Of a stretch of DNA of 64,000 bases, positions 21,061 through 32,457 are shown piece by piece. The stretch comes from Isoetes taiwanensis. Lineage: Eukaryota; Streptophyta; Lycopodiopsida; Isoetales; Isoetaceae. Where the stretch lies: the NCBI GenBank assembly GCA_021234155.1, contig JAJEKV010000017.1, positions 11,229,525 to 11,293,524 on the forward strand, written 5' to 3'. The number at the start of each line of letters is the position of its first letter. Position 1 is the stretch's first letter. Both the position numbers and the translations under genes were made by a program. Under the pieces are notes generated by a model, which saw only the letters and a program-made list of their open reading frames with translations, was not told where the DNA came from and did no database searches.

Positions 21061-22930
21061 GCCCCAGTCTTGACAACCGCCCCAGTCTTGACCCTGCCGG
21101 ACCCAGAGAAAGATAAGCTTGTGGCGACAGATGCGAGTAAGATAGCCACAGTTGCAGTGCTCATGCAGGAAGAGCGTGTGGTAGCGTATGATTCCAGGAA
21201 GATGAACGACGCCGAAACGCGCTACCCGACGCATGATCTGGAGTTGCTAGCCATTGTCAGAGCACTAAGGATTTGGAGGCATTATTTGCTGGGAAGGAAG
21301 TTTCAGTTGGATATTGATCACCAGAGCCTTCAATATATCTTCACCCAACCACTCCTCAACCTAAGGCAAAGGAGGTGGATGGAATTCCTTGAGGAGTATG
21401 ATTTTGACATAGTGTATAAGCCCGTCAAGCTTAATGTTGTTGCAGATGCCCTCTCCAGGAGGCCATTCGGGACGAGAACGCATTGTAATGCTATATCAAC
21501 TCTTTCGAGTGAGTTTGGTAAGAAAATTGAGGAGACATTGCCATTGGATAATGATTTCAAGGAAGTATGGGCAAGCCTCTCTAGGGAGGCTAGAACAGAT
21601 GAGCGGGAAGCCTTCAAACATTATAAGAAGGAAGGCAACCTGTTATACCATAAAGACAAGTTGTGCGTGCCCGAATCATCAGGTGTAAGGAAGTTGATTC
21701 TCCACGATACCCACAAGAGTCCAATAGCTGGCCACGCAGGATTCATGAAGACATATTTCAAAGTGCGCAGCAGCTATTATTGGCCAGGGATGAAGAAGCA
21801 AGTAGCTCGCTACATCAAGGAATGTCATTTATGTCGCCAGACGGCGAGCAGCTTTCTGTGGCATTGGAACCCTTAGCGGTGCCAAACGCTAAGTGGGAGG
21901 TCATCAGCATGGACTTCATAACAGGGCTTCTAAGGACAGTAAGAGGGAAGGATGCCTTAATGGTAGTGGTCGACAAGTTGTTGAAGATGGCACATTTTGT
22001 GCCTTGCGTGACCACGCATTACCCGCCATGGATACAAATAAGCTCTTCACCAAAGAAATCTTCGTGCCCATGGCATGCCAAGGGAGATCATCTCCCACGA
22101 GATCCGGTTCATGAGTGCCTTTGGCAAGACCTCTTTGGCACAATTCGCACGGCTATCCATGAGCATCGCCTATCATCCTCGACGGATGGGCAAACGGAGC
22201 GACCAACAGATTTTGAGGATATGCTACCTAAACTATGTTTGGAACAAGCAAGGTATGTGGAAGAATTTATTCACTTGGTGGAGTTTGCGATAATAGCACC
22301 AAGCAAGAATCATCCCAAATGTCGCCGCTTATGATCAACTACGGCTATCAATGCCTAACCCGCATTAATTTGGCACAATCCCGCGTCAAAAGTAGAGGTT
22401 TCGCAGAAGAAATGTTGGCCGACATGCGCAAAGAAATGGTGGAAGAAGTTCGAGGATATCTTCCGCGCAAGAAGGAGTCGATTAAAGAGCATCACGACAA
22501 GCATCGAACAAATGAGAGTTCCAAGTTGGCTTACGACGCATGGCTCAAGATCAAGGTGAAGCAGCGAAGCTCCGCGATCGAAATTGTAAGAAGCTTGCTT
22601 CAAGGTGGGCTGGACCTTCGTAATAGCCCGTGAGAGTAGGAAATCAATCCTACAAGTTAGACTTGCCAAAGACACCTAAAGATTCATAAAGTCTTCCACG
22701 GAGTTTATTGAAGAAGATACCCCAAATCCGCATCGAAGTCTTGGATACTCAAACGCTTGTTGGAAATGATGGAGGAGCAAACCGGAAATAGTTTCCGAAT
22801 TGATTCTTGATAAAGCCTTCAAGAAAACAAGGAGATCGAAGTTTCTCAATATTTGGTCAAGTGGAAACACTTGCCCGCGGAAGACGCCGACATGGGTACT
22901 TAAGAAAGATCTATTAAAGCAAAGCATCTA
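21061..22930 (+). pseudogene. pol remnant of inner chromovirus: RNase H, integrase, chromodomain (protease and RT deleted)
   Basis: The 268-codon frame 21070-21876 starts at the end of the RT connection (TAPVLTLPDPEK) and contains RNase H motifs VATDASK, DLELLAIV, DHQSLQYIF and NVVADALSRRP. It then carries the integrase HHCC finger (HDTHKSPIAGHAGF...CHLCRQ). The core continues with SMDFITGL in another frame (to 22334). The third acidic region is frameshifted (SIAYHPRRMGK). The C-terminal chromodomain (about 22790-22930) has ELILDKAFKKTRRSKFL and TWVLKKDL, with a frameshift in the middle. Aligns with the outer element throughout. Protease and RT are absent. Confidence 0.85.
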
Positions 22931-23878
22931 CGCTTTATGGAGCAATGGGACGGCAAGGTCATCTCCGGAAGAAATCGGCTCGCATGTCGATTTGTGTAGA
23001 TTAATTCTATGTTAAGATTAATCTACACATGCAACCTATGCTAAGGTATGGGTTGCATGCGCTTGTTACCGATGATGAGACCGCTACGGTGATCTCTAGG
23101 ACGGGTGTAATGTCAATGTAGGCATGACCGCTGTTCCGCTTTGGTTGAGTGGAAGGTAGATTAGAAAGTCTACTGCTCCACGGAAGCAGACGACTCGAGA
23201 GAAAAGAGGTCATTCAGAATGCATTGATAGGGAAAGCACCTCTAGTCAATGCCTACGGGAGGACCCTATCCTTCACGCCCCATATACGGAAGGACCCTAT
23301 CCTCCACGCTAGGGCAACTAAAGGTGTAGGCATGAGCCCATATAGGCATTATAGGGCGCCGCCTCCTTGGCCACCATGGAAGAAGCATCCCTTTCCTACG
23401 AGATTAGCCATGCATTCATGTAGATAGGTGGGGTGGTCACCTTATAACCAAAATTTTTTATTAATAATTAAAATGGTACTAACGAGTGTCGACCACAGCC
23501 AATAGAGCGCCCCGAGGGCAAGGAGGTCGAAGATTTAAGAATTGCAACACAAATTTTGTTGGAATGTGTTGCAAGGAATGAAGAGTACCTTTAACGATAA
23601 TTATATATATGAAATATTAAAATTTTGATAAACAAAAATGTCGGATAAGTGAAATTATTGAGTAACTTGTTTTAATGATGTTACTTAATTGATAAGTTAT
23701 TTCATAAGATAATGGCGTGCAATAATGTTCTAAAAATATTACCTTAAGGTAATCCTAATAAATGTGTAATTATTATAGTAGTATATTGTATGCATCGCTG
23801 ATTGCAAAAAAGTTAGCAGATCCCAAGGTGGGGAGACCCACGATGCCGCGACAACATCATTTCAAGGTGGGGAGAATG
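22931..23878 (+). other. 3' untranslated interior and polypurine tract of inner chromovirus
   Basis: No gene is visible. A near-exact inverted repeat (tgtgtagattaat / attaatctacaca) lies near 22992-23029, and short direct repeats 'ggaccctatcc' lie at 23261 and 23283. The region 23455-23810 is AT-rich. The polypurine tract ggtggggagaatg ends directly before TGACG of the 3' LTR; a second ggtggggaga occurs at 23827. Confidence 0.55.
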
Positions 23879-25438
23879 TGACGCTTCCAAAGACAAAGAT
23901 ACGGTCCCCGTGACGATACCGCATCGCCTCGCCACGCCGCACACGCCACCCTCGACCGACGCGGTACCCGACGCCTAGCCAAGGTGTAGCCCCTAGGGGC
24001 AACTTGCAAAGTGTGTGTGATTTATTAATGTGCACATTTACCAATGTGCACATTTATCTAGGTGCACACTTTCCCATGTGGACACCTTTATGCCACCTAG
24101 CCATTAAAGGCAGTATTATACCCAATTATCCCACATGCTTAAAGGGATAATTGGAAACCCTAGCCCTAACCCCTTGTCTATTTAGGTTAAGGAAACCCTA
24201 ACTTGCTATTTTCGTCCATAGGGTTTTAGAGCTATGTTTTGCTCGCTCAAAGGGTCAAAACCGCCTCCCAGACTCTGTCTGAGCAAATTGCGCCATTAGT
24301 TTTCCTTGTTGGCTCCATCTTCAAGCAGCTCAGAGGATGGTCGAACTCGTAAGGTGAGGAGCGAGCCAAGGATCAGGGTATTTAGTCAATTTAATAGCCT
24401 AAACCGCCTTCCGCCATTGTATCAAGAGGGTTTAGCCTATTAAATTGCCCATAGCAGCCAATTAGATTCTCAGGTACCAGACTCTAACTAAAGAACATAA
24501 CTCTATGATATAGATTAGATTTAGTTCTTTAGTTCTTCTATGATGTATATGGATGATGTATCTCTCGAACTCCTTTGTATTGGGAAGGGGGTAGAGACCC
24601 TAAAGCTTGGTAGTTGATGTTCCCAGATTAGCCTCTAGCACACATCAGATTCGCCAGGTAATGTGAGCCACACTGGTTGTGGGTGAAGGGGCCGACCGGG
24701 CTTATAAAGAGGTTCGTGTTCTCGACTTTCAAAGATCCTCCGTGTGTAAAGTCTACCGATCATTGTGGACTAGGTCTAATGGCTTGCCACCGCGGTGGGC
24801 AAGGCATGGGCTCGACACCCGGGGAGTGATGCGCCACTCTCCGGGTTCAAGTCGAATAAGGGTAGTGGCCACCACCTGAGTCAAAGATGTAGATCTCTCG
24901 AGGGAGAGATCCCTACCGCCCCATCTGAATCGGGAGATGCAACCCAGAATAGCCCCTTTGGCTATGCATCCCACGGCTACAACAGTCCCAACACTTTTCA
25001 TTTATTCTCGCAAAGTGTGCACAAGAGGGGCGGATGGAGTGGACAACCCTAAGCCATGTTCTCATACCAAACCAAATCCATTGCCATGAATTCTCGCCCC
25101 AATAAACTTTCGAGACCCAAGCCGGGCCACCCCTTGAGTCCGAGCCTTGGGTAGGATTTCCCATGTGAGGTATTGATCGCTGTCTATGCAGATGTGGTGA
25201 TGAGCCACCCCACGAGGTGGTATGTGATATTGATGTTGTGTAATCGACATGTATGTTTACGCTCTTCCAGCCTAGGTCCATTCCGAGGGAGACAGGGTAA
25301 TGACCCTTCATTCTTCCCAATCGAACTCATCAAGGCTTGCGGTGATACGCGGAGGGCCCCGATCGCGTGGAGCTGGTATGGGGATGAACTCGCTTGTATA
25401 CCTGCGAGAGTACCGTGATATGAGTAGGGGACGCCACA
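23879..25438 (+). repeat. 3' LTR of inner chromovirus
   Basis: 1560 bp, TGACGC...GCCACA, same boundaries as the 5' copy. It is followed by CTACA, which resembles TTACA before the 5' LTR. Confidence 0.9.
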
Positions 25439-26580
25439 CTACAAGGGCAACACCACTAATGCATGCTCAAGAGTACGGACCTCCACCACCACCGCTCTGA
25501 GGTATTGACGAAGCTTCAACCCGAAAGGAAGGAAAATCAGCCAGCAGAGAAGGATAGAAAGAGGAAAAGAAGAGACAGAGGAGTCCATCCCTTCCAAATA
25601 CAGCAGATCGAAGACCCCTCATACGCTGATTCGACAAGAGTCCGGATGCTGAATCGCATTACATCGCAGGCGTAAACAAGAACGTAAAAAACGATGACTA
25701 CCAAAAGAAGGTAGATAGTGCAATGAGCAATGTCCGGAAGACAAGAAAGTTGGGACAGCTTCCTGTAAGGACAAAGTCGTATGGAGGTAGAAGCATGGCT
25801 TGACGAGATAGAAGAATTCTAAAACTCTTATGGAATGAAAGATAAGGACATAGGTAAAGTGGCAACGGCAAACTTGATAGGGCCAGCCGTAATATGGTGG
25901 AAACAAGCCGAGAAGAAACAATTGCAGGTTTAGGACTTTCAACAAGGCATTCCGTAAGCACTATGTGCCGAGATTCCACACGAGTAGGCGATACAACAGC
26001 TTTAATGTGGCGGATCGTGGCAACTTATCCGGTAGCTGGCAAGTAATCAAGAGTTCATGAGGTTGAGACTCAATGTCCCTAGGATCACTTAAAAAGACAA
26101 GCCATGGATGGATACATTGAAGGGTTGAACAACAACATTAAGAGGTTGGTTCTGCAATCAACCCAAGGACAAATTTCGGGAGGCCGAGGATAAGGCTTTG
26201 AGTTTGGAGGAAGCACCAATAACCGTAGGCGTAAAACAGCCTACCATTCAAAAGGAAGACAACAGGGCAAATCAAACTAGACAAAGGGTCTTTATGCCAA
26301 ATAGGAGGCCGCATTCAGGAAAAGCTCGTGGGGAAGTCTTTTGAGATCGCAGCCACGTGAAGGATCAGAGGCAAGTCAATTAAATTTCTCCTAGACAAAG
26401 ATCCCAAAGGAGAAAAGACAGAATGCATAAAGAAGAAATCGCATACCAAAGCAATCAACGCGACAATTGCCCCTTCATCATGCAGGCAACACTAGCTGAA
26501 CTTGCCAATTGGGAATCACCAGCCGAGGGAGATGAAGAAGAAGGCGACCAACAGAACCCCAAGACTTCATAGAAGGTGAG
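25439..26580 (+). pseudogene. gag remainder of outer chromovirus
   Basis: Continuation of the interrupted gag. Short frames contain gag-like text such as ESIPSKYSRSKTPHTLI (about 25580-25630) and PFIMQATLAELANWESP (about 26470-26520), the latter paralleling PYVMSAALAELGGWDTP after the zinc knuckle in the inner element. The zinc knuckle itself is not readable. Multiple frameshifts and stops. Confidence 0.65.
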
Positions 26581-26639
26581 TGTAAAATTTGTGCAAAGCC
26601 ATTGAGTCGGGGATGTTAAGAATCACCTACAATAATCTC

Positions 26640-26921
26640 TACAAAAGGAATTATAGATAGCAAGCCATATATAGTCTTGATAGACACAGGTAGTTCCCAT
26701 AACTTTGCCTCTCCAAGGCTTGCTGCTCTCATAAAGAATAAGATCTTGAAGTCCAAGCCAAGGCCAGTCAGCATAGCAAGTGCCATTCGCCACACTAAGG
26801 GGAGGAGAATCAGTTTGACCTAGATCTTAGTGGAAGCAAGTGGCCGATGGGCCAAAGTTATGGACATTGGGAAATATGACCTCATAGTAGGAATGGAGTT
26901 CCTAAGGCCAAAGAAAAAGCT
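26640..26921 (+). pseudogene. Aspartic protease of outer chromovirus
   Basis: The frame reads IDSKPYIVLIDTGSSHNFAS, with the DTGS catalytic motif of retropepsin-type proteases at about 26688-26700. It continues to YDLIVGMEFL, the typical second conserved region (ilG or vGm-W/F-L). The protease would cleave the Gag-Pol polyprotein. A stop follows near 26820 and the link to RT is out of frame. Confidence 0.75.
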
Positions 26922-27960
26922 ATGATAGATTGTGACCAAGAACGAAATCTCTATGACGGCCGGACTGACAATCGATACATAGTAAAAGGTAAGAAGGTAA
27001 CTTCAGCTATGCAATATATCTCTATGAAGCAGTTGAGGAAAAACATAATAAGGAACAGGGTGGACTACATCTTGAGGCTAGAGGCAGTTGACCCAAGTAA
27101 AGCAAAGGGAATTGAGTTAAGTGGAAATCAGTTGCCTAAGCTAATAGCAAGGCTCATTAAGGAGTTTAATGATGTATTCACGGATGAAACTGCTAGTTAC
27201 CACCTTATAGGGGTGTAGAGTGTGAAATCACACTAGCTCCGTGATGCTAAGCCTACCAAAGAGGCACCCTATATTATGAGCAATCCAGAGCTGGTAGAGC
27301 TCAAGAAGCAGTTGCAAGAACTGCTTGAGCTCGGATTCATAAGAGCAAGCGTGTCTCCTTTTGGAGCACCCATCCTTTTCGTCAAGAAGAAAGACGGAAG
27401 TCTAAGGATGTGCATTGATTATCGTCAGCTTGATAAGCAAACGATAAAGAATAAATATGCTCGCCAAGGGCGGATGATGGAGCAGCTCCGTGGAGCAAAA
27501 GTCTTCCAAGATTGACCTAAGGTCGGCTACCATCAAATAAGGATCAAGGAAGAAGACATCCATAAAACCGCCCGTAACGCAGTATGGGGGCACTATGAAT
27601 TACCGGTAATGCCGCTCGCTTATCGAACGCCCCAAAGAACCTTCATGCGCTTGATGAACGATATCTTCGAGAATTTTAGATGAATTTGTCATCGTATTTT
27701 TCGATGACATCCTAGTCTACAACAAGTCCATAGAAGAGCATTGTCAGACTTGAGAAGGGTTTTGGAGAAGCTAAGGCGGCATCGATTGTACGGCAAGCTT
27801 TCTAAGTGCCACTTTGCAACAGGCCGAGTGGAGTATTTGGGTCATGTGGTGTCATCCGAAGGGATCTCCACTGATCTGGCAAAGATTGAAGCCATAGTGG
27901 ATTGGCGGCACCAAGGAACATGGGCGAAGAAAGAAGCTTCCTCGCCTTGGCAGTGATATT
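26922..27960 (+). pseudogene. Reverse transcriptase of outer chromovirus, broken
   Basis: The connector 26922-27218 ends with LIKEFNDVFTDE, the usual start of the gypsy RT. The segment 27276-27515 has [20 protein letters not shown] and [11 protein letters not shown] (fingers/palm). Then GYHQIRIKEEDIHKTA, and the catalytic box VIVFFDDILVY at about 27690-27720, with FFDD as in many plant gypsy elements. The thumb region has GRVEYLGHVVSSEGI. Stops occur at 27216-27218, after VFQD, and beside the catalytic box. Confidence 0.85.
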
Positions 27961-28059
27961 ATCGGAAGTTCGTGGAAAGACTTCGCTAAGTGGGCGCCCC
28001 TTGCCGACCTCACCAAAGATAAGAAGATGAAGGATTGGACAAAGCATTGGCTCGAGAAT

Positions 28060-29925
28060 GTCCAAGCCTCCTTTGAGAAGCTCAAAGAGGCACTAACCAC
28101 AGCACCGGTCCTCATCCTACCACATGCAAGAAGGAAGGGTAGTCGCATACGACTCCAAGAAGATGAATGATACAGAGTAACGCTACCCGACTCATGACCA
28201 AGAGCTTTTGGCTATTGTAAGGGCCTTGAGGATCTGGAGACACTATTTGTTGGGAAGAAAGTTTCAATTAGATACAGATCACCAAAGTCTCCAGTACATC
28301 TTCACGCAACCACTCCTCAATCTAAGACAAAGGAGGTGGATGGAGTTTCTCGAAGAGTACGACTTCGAAATAGTCTACAAGCCTGGCAAGTTGAATGTAG
28401 TTGCAGACGCCCTCTCCAGGAGGCCATTCGAGACAAAAACCCATTGCAATGCCATATCGATTCTTTCAAGTGAGTATGGCAAGAGGATTGAAAAAACGTT
28501 GCCATCAGACGGCGACTTTAAGGAGGTATGGGCAAGCCTCTCTAAAGAGGCAAGAACAGATAAGGAAAGGGAGACTTTCAAGCATTATAAAAAGGAAGGT
28601 AACCTGCTATATCATAAGAATAAATTGTGTGTACCAGAATCTTCGGGAGTAAGGAAGTTAATACTCCATGATACACACAACAATCCCATAGCCGGGTATG
28701 CAGGGTTTATGAAGACATATTTCAAGATAAAAAGTAGTTATTTCTGGCCAGGCATGAAGAAACAGATAGCCAAATATATTCGGGAGTGTCAGCTATGTCA
28801 GCAAACCAAAGCGGAGCAACTCCGAATTCCAGGAGCTTTAGAGCCATTGCCAGTGCCAAAGGCAAAATGGGAAGTCATAAGTATGGATTTCATTACGGGA
28901 CTCCCAAGAACGATAAGAGGCAAGGATGCATTGATGGTGGTTGTGGATAAGCTGTCCAAGATGGCACACTTTGTGCCTTGTAGAACCACAGATACGGCGC
29001 TAGACACTGCCGTCTTATTCACAAAGGAGATTTTTAGACTCCATGGCATGCCTTGTGAGATAATCTCGGATAGAGACTCAAAATTTATGAGTGCATTCTG
29101 GTAAAATTTGTTTAGCACCATCCAGACCAAGCTCTCCATGAGCACGGCCTATCATCCTTAAATGGATGGTTAGACGGAATGCACCAACAGAATCATTGAA
29201 GACATGCTAAGGAATTATATTTGGAGTAAATAGTCTAAGTGGAATGATTTCATCCACTTAGTAGAGTTCGCCTACAACAGCACGAAGCAGGAATCGTCGC
29301 AGATGTATCCTTTCATGATTAATTATGGGTACCAGTGCCTGACCCCTGATACATGGCACAACCCAGTGTCAAAGGTAGAAGTCTCCCAGCAAATGCTATC
29401 AGATATGCAGCAGCTGGTTGAAGAGGTAAGGGGATATCTATTAGCAGCAAGAAGTCGGCAAAAGAGTGTAGCCGACAGGCACAGGACCGTAAGGGAATTC
29501 AAGGTAGGCGACATTGTGTGGTTGAAGATTAAGGTGAAGCAAGCTAAGCTTCGGATAGGGAACTGCAAGAAACTTGCTCCTAGGTGGGCGGGTCCCTTTA
29601 AGATCTTGGAGCGGGTGGGCACCCAGACCTACAAGCTAGATCTCCCGGCGCACCTCAAAGTCCATAAGGTCTTCCACGTGAGCCTCTTAAAAAGGCACAA
29701 CCCAAATCCTGATGAGGTTTTGGAAACTCCAACCCTGTTGGAAATGACGGAGGAACAAGTCGAAATTGTGCCTGAATTGATTCTTGATAAGGCATTCAAG
29801 AAGACCAGGAGGTCTCAATTCCTCCAATATTTGGTCAAGTGGAAGCACTTGCCCGTGGAAGATGCAACGTGGGTATTGAAGCAGGATTTAGAGAAGATTT
29901 AGAGAAGCAATACCCGGACTTCATG
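28060..29925 (+). pseudogene. RNase H, integrase and chromodomain of outer chromovirus
   Basis: The segment 28208-29104 (298 codons) holds DHQSLQYIF and NVVADALSRRP of RNase H, then integrase with MDFITGLPRT and EIISDRDSKFMSAF (first two catalytic acids). The first RNase H acid (TDAS) is missing through a deletion of about 60 bp just upstream, compared with the inner copy. In the HHCC finger the second H is Y (GYAGF against GHAGF). Past 29104 the third integrase motif is hit by TAA and TAG where the family has glutamines (HP-MDG-TE). The segment 29303-29902 carries the integrase C-terminus and a chromodomain: VEIVPELILDK, QYLVKWKHLPVEDATWVL. Chromodomains in such integrases bind modified H3 tails and guide insertion. 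Confidence 0.9.
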
Positions 29926-30858
29926 AGGGAGTTTGATGGGCGAGTCATCTCCGAGCTTGTCGACGCCGACTTGCCAGGTGCTTAGCTTAGGTGCTTCTTA
30001 ATTAGCTTGAGTATGAGGCATATGCATTCTAGCTGGTAGAGTGCATGTGCCGGGATCTTGGACGTGTAGGCGATGATGGGATATGCCCCAAAGGCATTCT
30101 CTAGGCCAACACGCAACAAGGGTGCGCATGACCAGGAGGGTCATATGAGAGAGGAAGTTAGGCATGGTGGACGATGATGGGACATCTGTCGGATGATCTC
30201 TATGCCACGATGCGGGGCACGCGCACCTGACCATAGGGGGGTCATGGTGAGGTATAAGTGATCATGCTGATGATGGGATCGTGAGATGTTCCCTTAGCTT
30301 AAAACCCCTGGGGCATGAGGTACCGGGGTGTACTCGACCATGGGAATCGAGTACAAGGTAGCACTTGATCATGGGCAATGATAGGATCATCTTAAATGGT
30401 CCTTAAGCTCAAATCCTTTGGGGCCATGATCGAGTGCAAGGTAGTAGGGTAACCTTGAGCTAGTAGTTCGGCTCAAGGAGGTAATTAGAGGGGTGGCCCC
30501 CTAAAACCACAAACTTATTAACTAAACTAACGTAATGTGCTACTCGTGCAGGCCAGTGAGAGGGGAGCATCGAGGAGGAGCGCATTACGTGGAGATGGGG
30601 AGCCATGATTTAGACTTAAATTATGAAACCTAATAACTTTTGTGATAATGTTTTGACTTATTATAAGGAATAACCTTGTTAAGGCTATATAATTTTGTAT
30701 AAGTACAAACATAGCCTACATTGCACATTAACTATTTAATAGGAAGTCGATCATTTCACTTGAATTGAAGTTGTATACTTATGTTGTTTTGCAGGGATAG
30801 TGTAGGTTCGTCACCTTAGCGCAATGCTGAGGACAACATTGTCCTAAGGGGGGGAGAA
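29926..30858 (+). other. 3' untranslated interior and polypurine tract of outer chromovirus
   Basis: No gene is supported. Repeated segments such as 'gatgatgggatat/catct' and 'cctt(a)agctcaaa(t/a)cc' occur between 30050 and 30430. The last stretch, aatgctgaggacaacattgtcc followed by aagggggggagaa (about 30822-30858), is a conserved hairpin plus polypurine tract. It recurs in the relic at 60980-61010, marking the 3' end of this family's interior. Confidence 0.6.
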
Positions 30859-32457
30859 TGTGACGTTCCAGGGAAATATACGCTATAAATATGTATATTT
30901 CCGGGTCCGTCACTATACAAGTCTACTTAAGTAGCCTTATATACCTTAAGAAGTGGTATGGGTGCATATTTAAGTTATGTATATACTTAGATAACCTTAG
31001 GATAAGCCCATTTCCCACATAGCCTTACCCTATTGGGCAACCATACATGGCCATGTCCCATTGGAGCCACGTGTCATCCCATGTGGACCCTAACCTATAT
31101 TAACCTAAACCCTAACCCTAGACCTCTTTTCCTAGCCCTAACACCCTGGGAAACTTCTTCGCACTCGAAACTCCGTTTCGAGTGTCGTTTGCTGTGGCAT
31201 AGCCTAGTGTAGCAGCCCCCAGAGTGCGTGTACGATCTTGGAGTGAGCACGGCTTCGACCACTTTGAGGACCATGGAGACGCCAGGAATGGGAGGGAGCG
31301 CTTCGGGAGCAGGTATTTGGAGTAGCGTTCTTAGTAGTTCATCTGGAAGTTAGCACTCCAGATGAGGTAGTAGTTTGTATCTAGAGTAGAGCCATCCTAG
31401 AACCCTTATTCAACATCTTGAACCCTAATCAAGGAACCCTAACTGTAAGTTAGATATGTATGATTAGATTAGATGTTATTCTGATGATTATCATGATATG
31501 ATGTTATGTGATGTTGGTTGATCATGATTGCTCCTCTTGTATTGGGAAGGAGGGTAGAGACCTAGTAGCCTTACTTAGTAATGCTCCTAGTTAGATTCTT
31601 TAGTTCCTATTATTATGCGGCCTGTGCATAGGAACCCACCGGGCTACGAGGGCTATGATGTGACTCAGCACTACATAACGGGGCCAGAGGAGATACAGAG
31701 GAAGGAAGGGTCCCCGCCGAAGCTGACTCTTGGGGACCCCCATAGTGGGCTAGGCTTATGGCTGGTCACTTAAATGTGGGCTGGCATGGGTCCGGACACC
31801 TCCCAGGGGCAATGGTGTTGCCCCCGCCTCTCAAGTTGCGGTGTTGGCCCCGGCTCTTGTTTTGGGGGGTTAAGTCAGGGATGAATCGTGTGTCGCCACG
31901 ATTCCCTAGCCACCCGTGGAACCTCTAGACCCCGGGAAGGGGAGATGAAACCCTTCCTGCCTCGACGGACCGGGAAATGCAACACGAGTAGTCTCGATGG
32001 GTGATACCATGAGATTAAGTGATCCGGAAGGCTAGAGTCATGTCGAGCCGATCTAGCCCATCACGCAAAGTATGCAGGGAGGGGCGAATGGAGTGGTCAA
32101 CCCTAGCCATTGTCTATAGCCAGCCCCCATTGTTATGACTCGATGCTCTATCTTGAGGCCTTGCCGTCGGGTCTACCTCCCCATGAGTCCGAGCCTTGGG
32201 TAGGAGCTCACATGTTTTATGGCATATGTTTATCTCGGTTGTAGCTATGGATATGTGGATGTGCTACCCTTCCGGGTAGCATGATGTATTGTTATTGCTA
32301 GTTCTGACGTTGTGTATGCTTCCTACCGTGATAGGAGCCCATAGAGGAAGTTGGCGCAAGACACCTTAGGTGTCCCCTTCTCGCACTAGGGATACCACAG
32401 GTCTGAGATAGACGAAGGGCCCGTGCGGTCGAAGGACTGGATGGGGGATTTCCTACA
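30859..32457 (+). repeat. 3' LTR of outer chromovirus
   Basis: Starts TGTGACGTTCC right after the polypurine tract and aligns with 8046 onward. Homology stops at ggatttcct. The 5' copy has about 40 further bases there, so the 3' copy has lost its last part apart from perhaps a final ACA. Confidence 0.8.

Larger units (their letters stand above)
14218..25438 (+). mobile_element. Inner Ty3/gypsy chromovirus with histone H3-tail gene, nested in outer element
   Basis: LTRs of 1559 and 1560 bp (14218-15776 and 23879-25438) both begin TGACGC and end GCCACA. Flanks are TTACA on the left and CTACA on the right, a 4/5 matching target duplication. Order inside: PBS, hairpin pair, TATA, gene A, hairpin pair, TATA, gene B, gag with zinc knuckle, RNase H, integrase, chromodomain, polypurine tract. 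Protease and RT are deleted, so this copy could only move with help from another element. It shares layout and protein families with the outer element but has its own LTR sequence, so it is a sister family. Confidence 0.9.
8046..32457 (+). mobile_element. Outer Ty3/gypsy chromovirus with accessory histone H3-like gene (split by inner element)
   Basis: LTRs at 8046-9634 and 30859-32457 flank, in order, a tRNA-iMet-like PBS, a histone H3-like gene A, a hairpin array, an unknown gene B, gag, protease, RT, RNase H, integrase with chromodomain, and a polypurine tract. The inner chromovirus (14218-25438) sits within the start of gag. Removing it leaves about 13 kb. The 3' LTR lacks about 40 bp near its end compared with the 5' LTR, and no target-site duplication was found. 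All pol frames carry stops or frameshifts, so the copy is not intact as sequenced. Confidence 0.85.
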
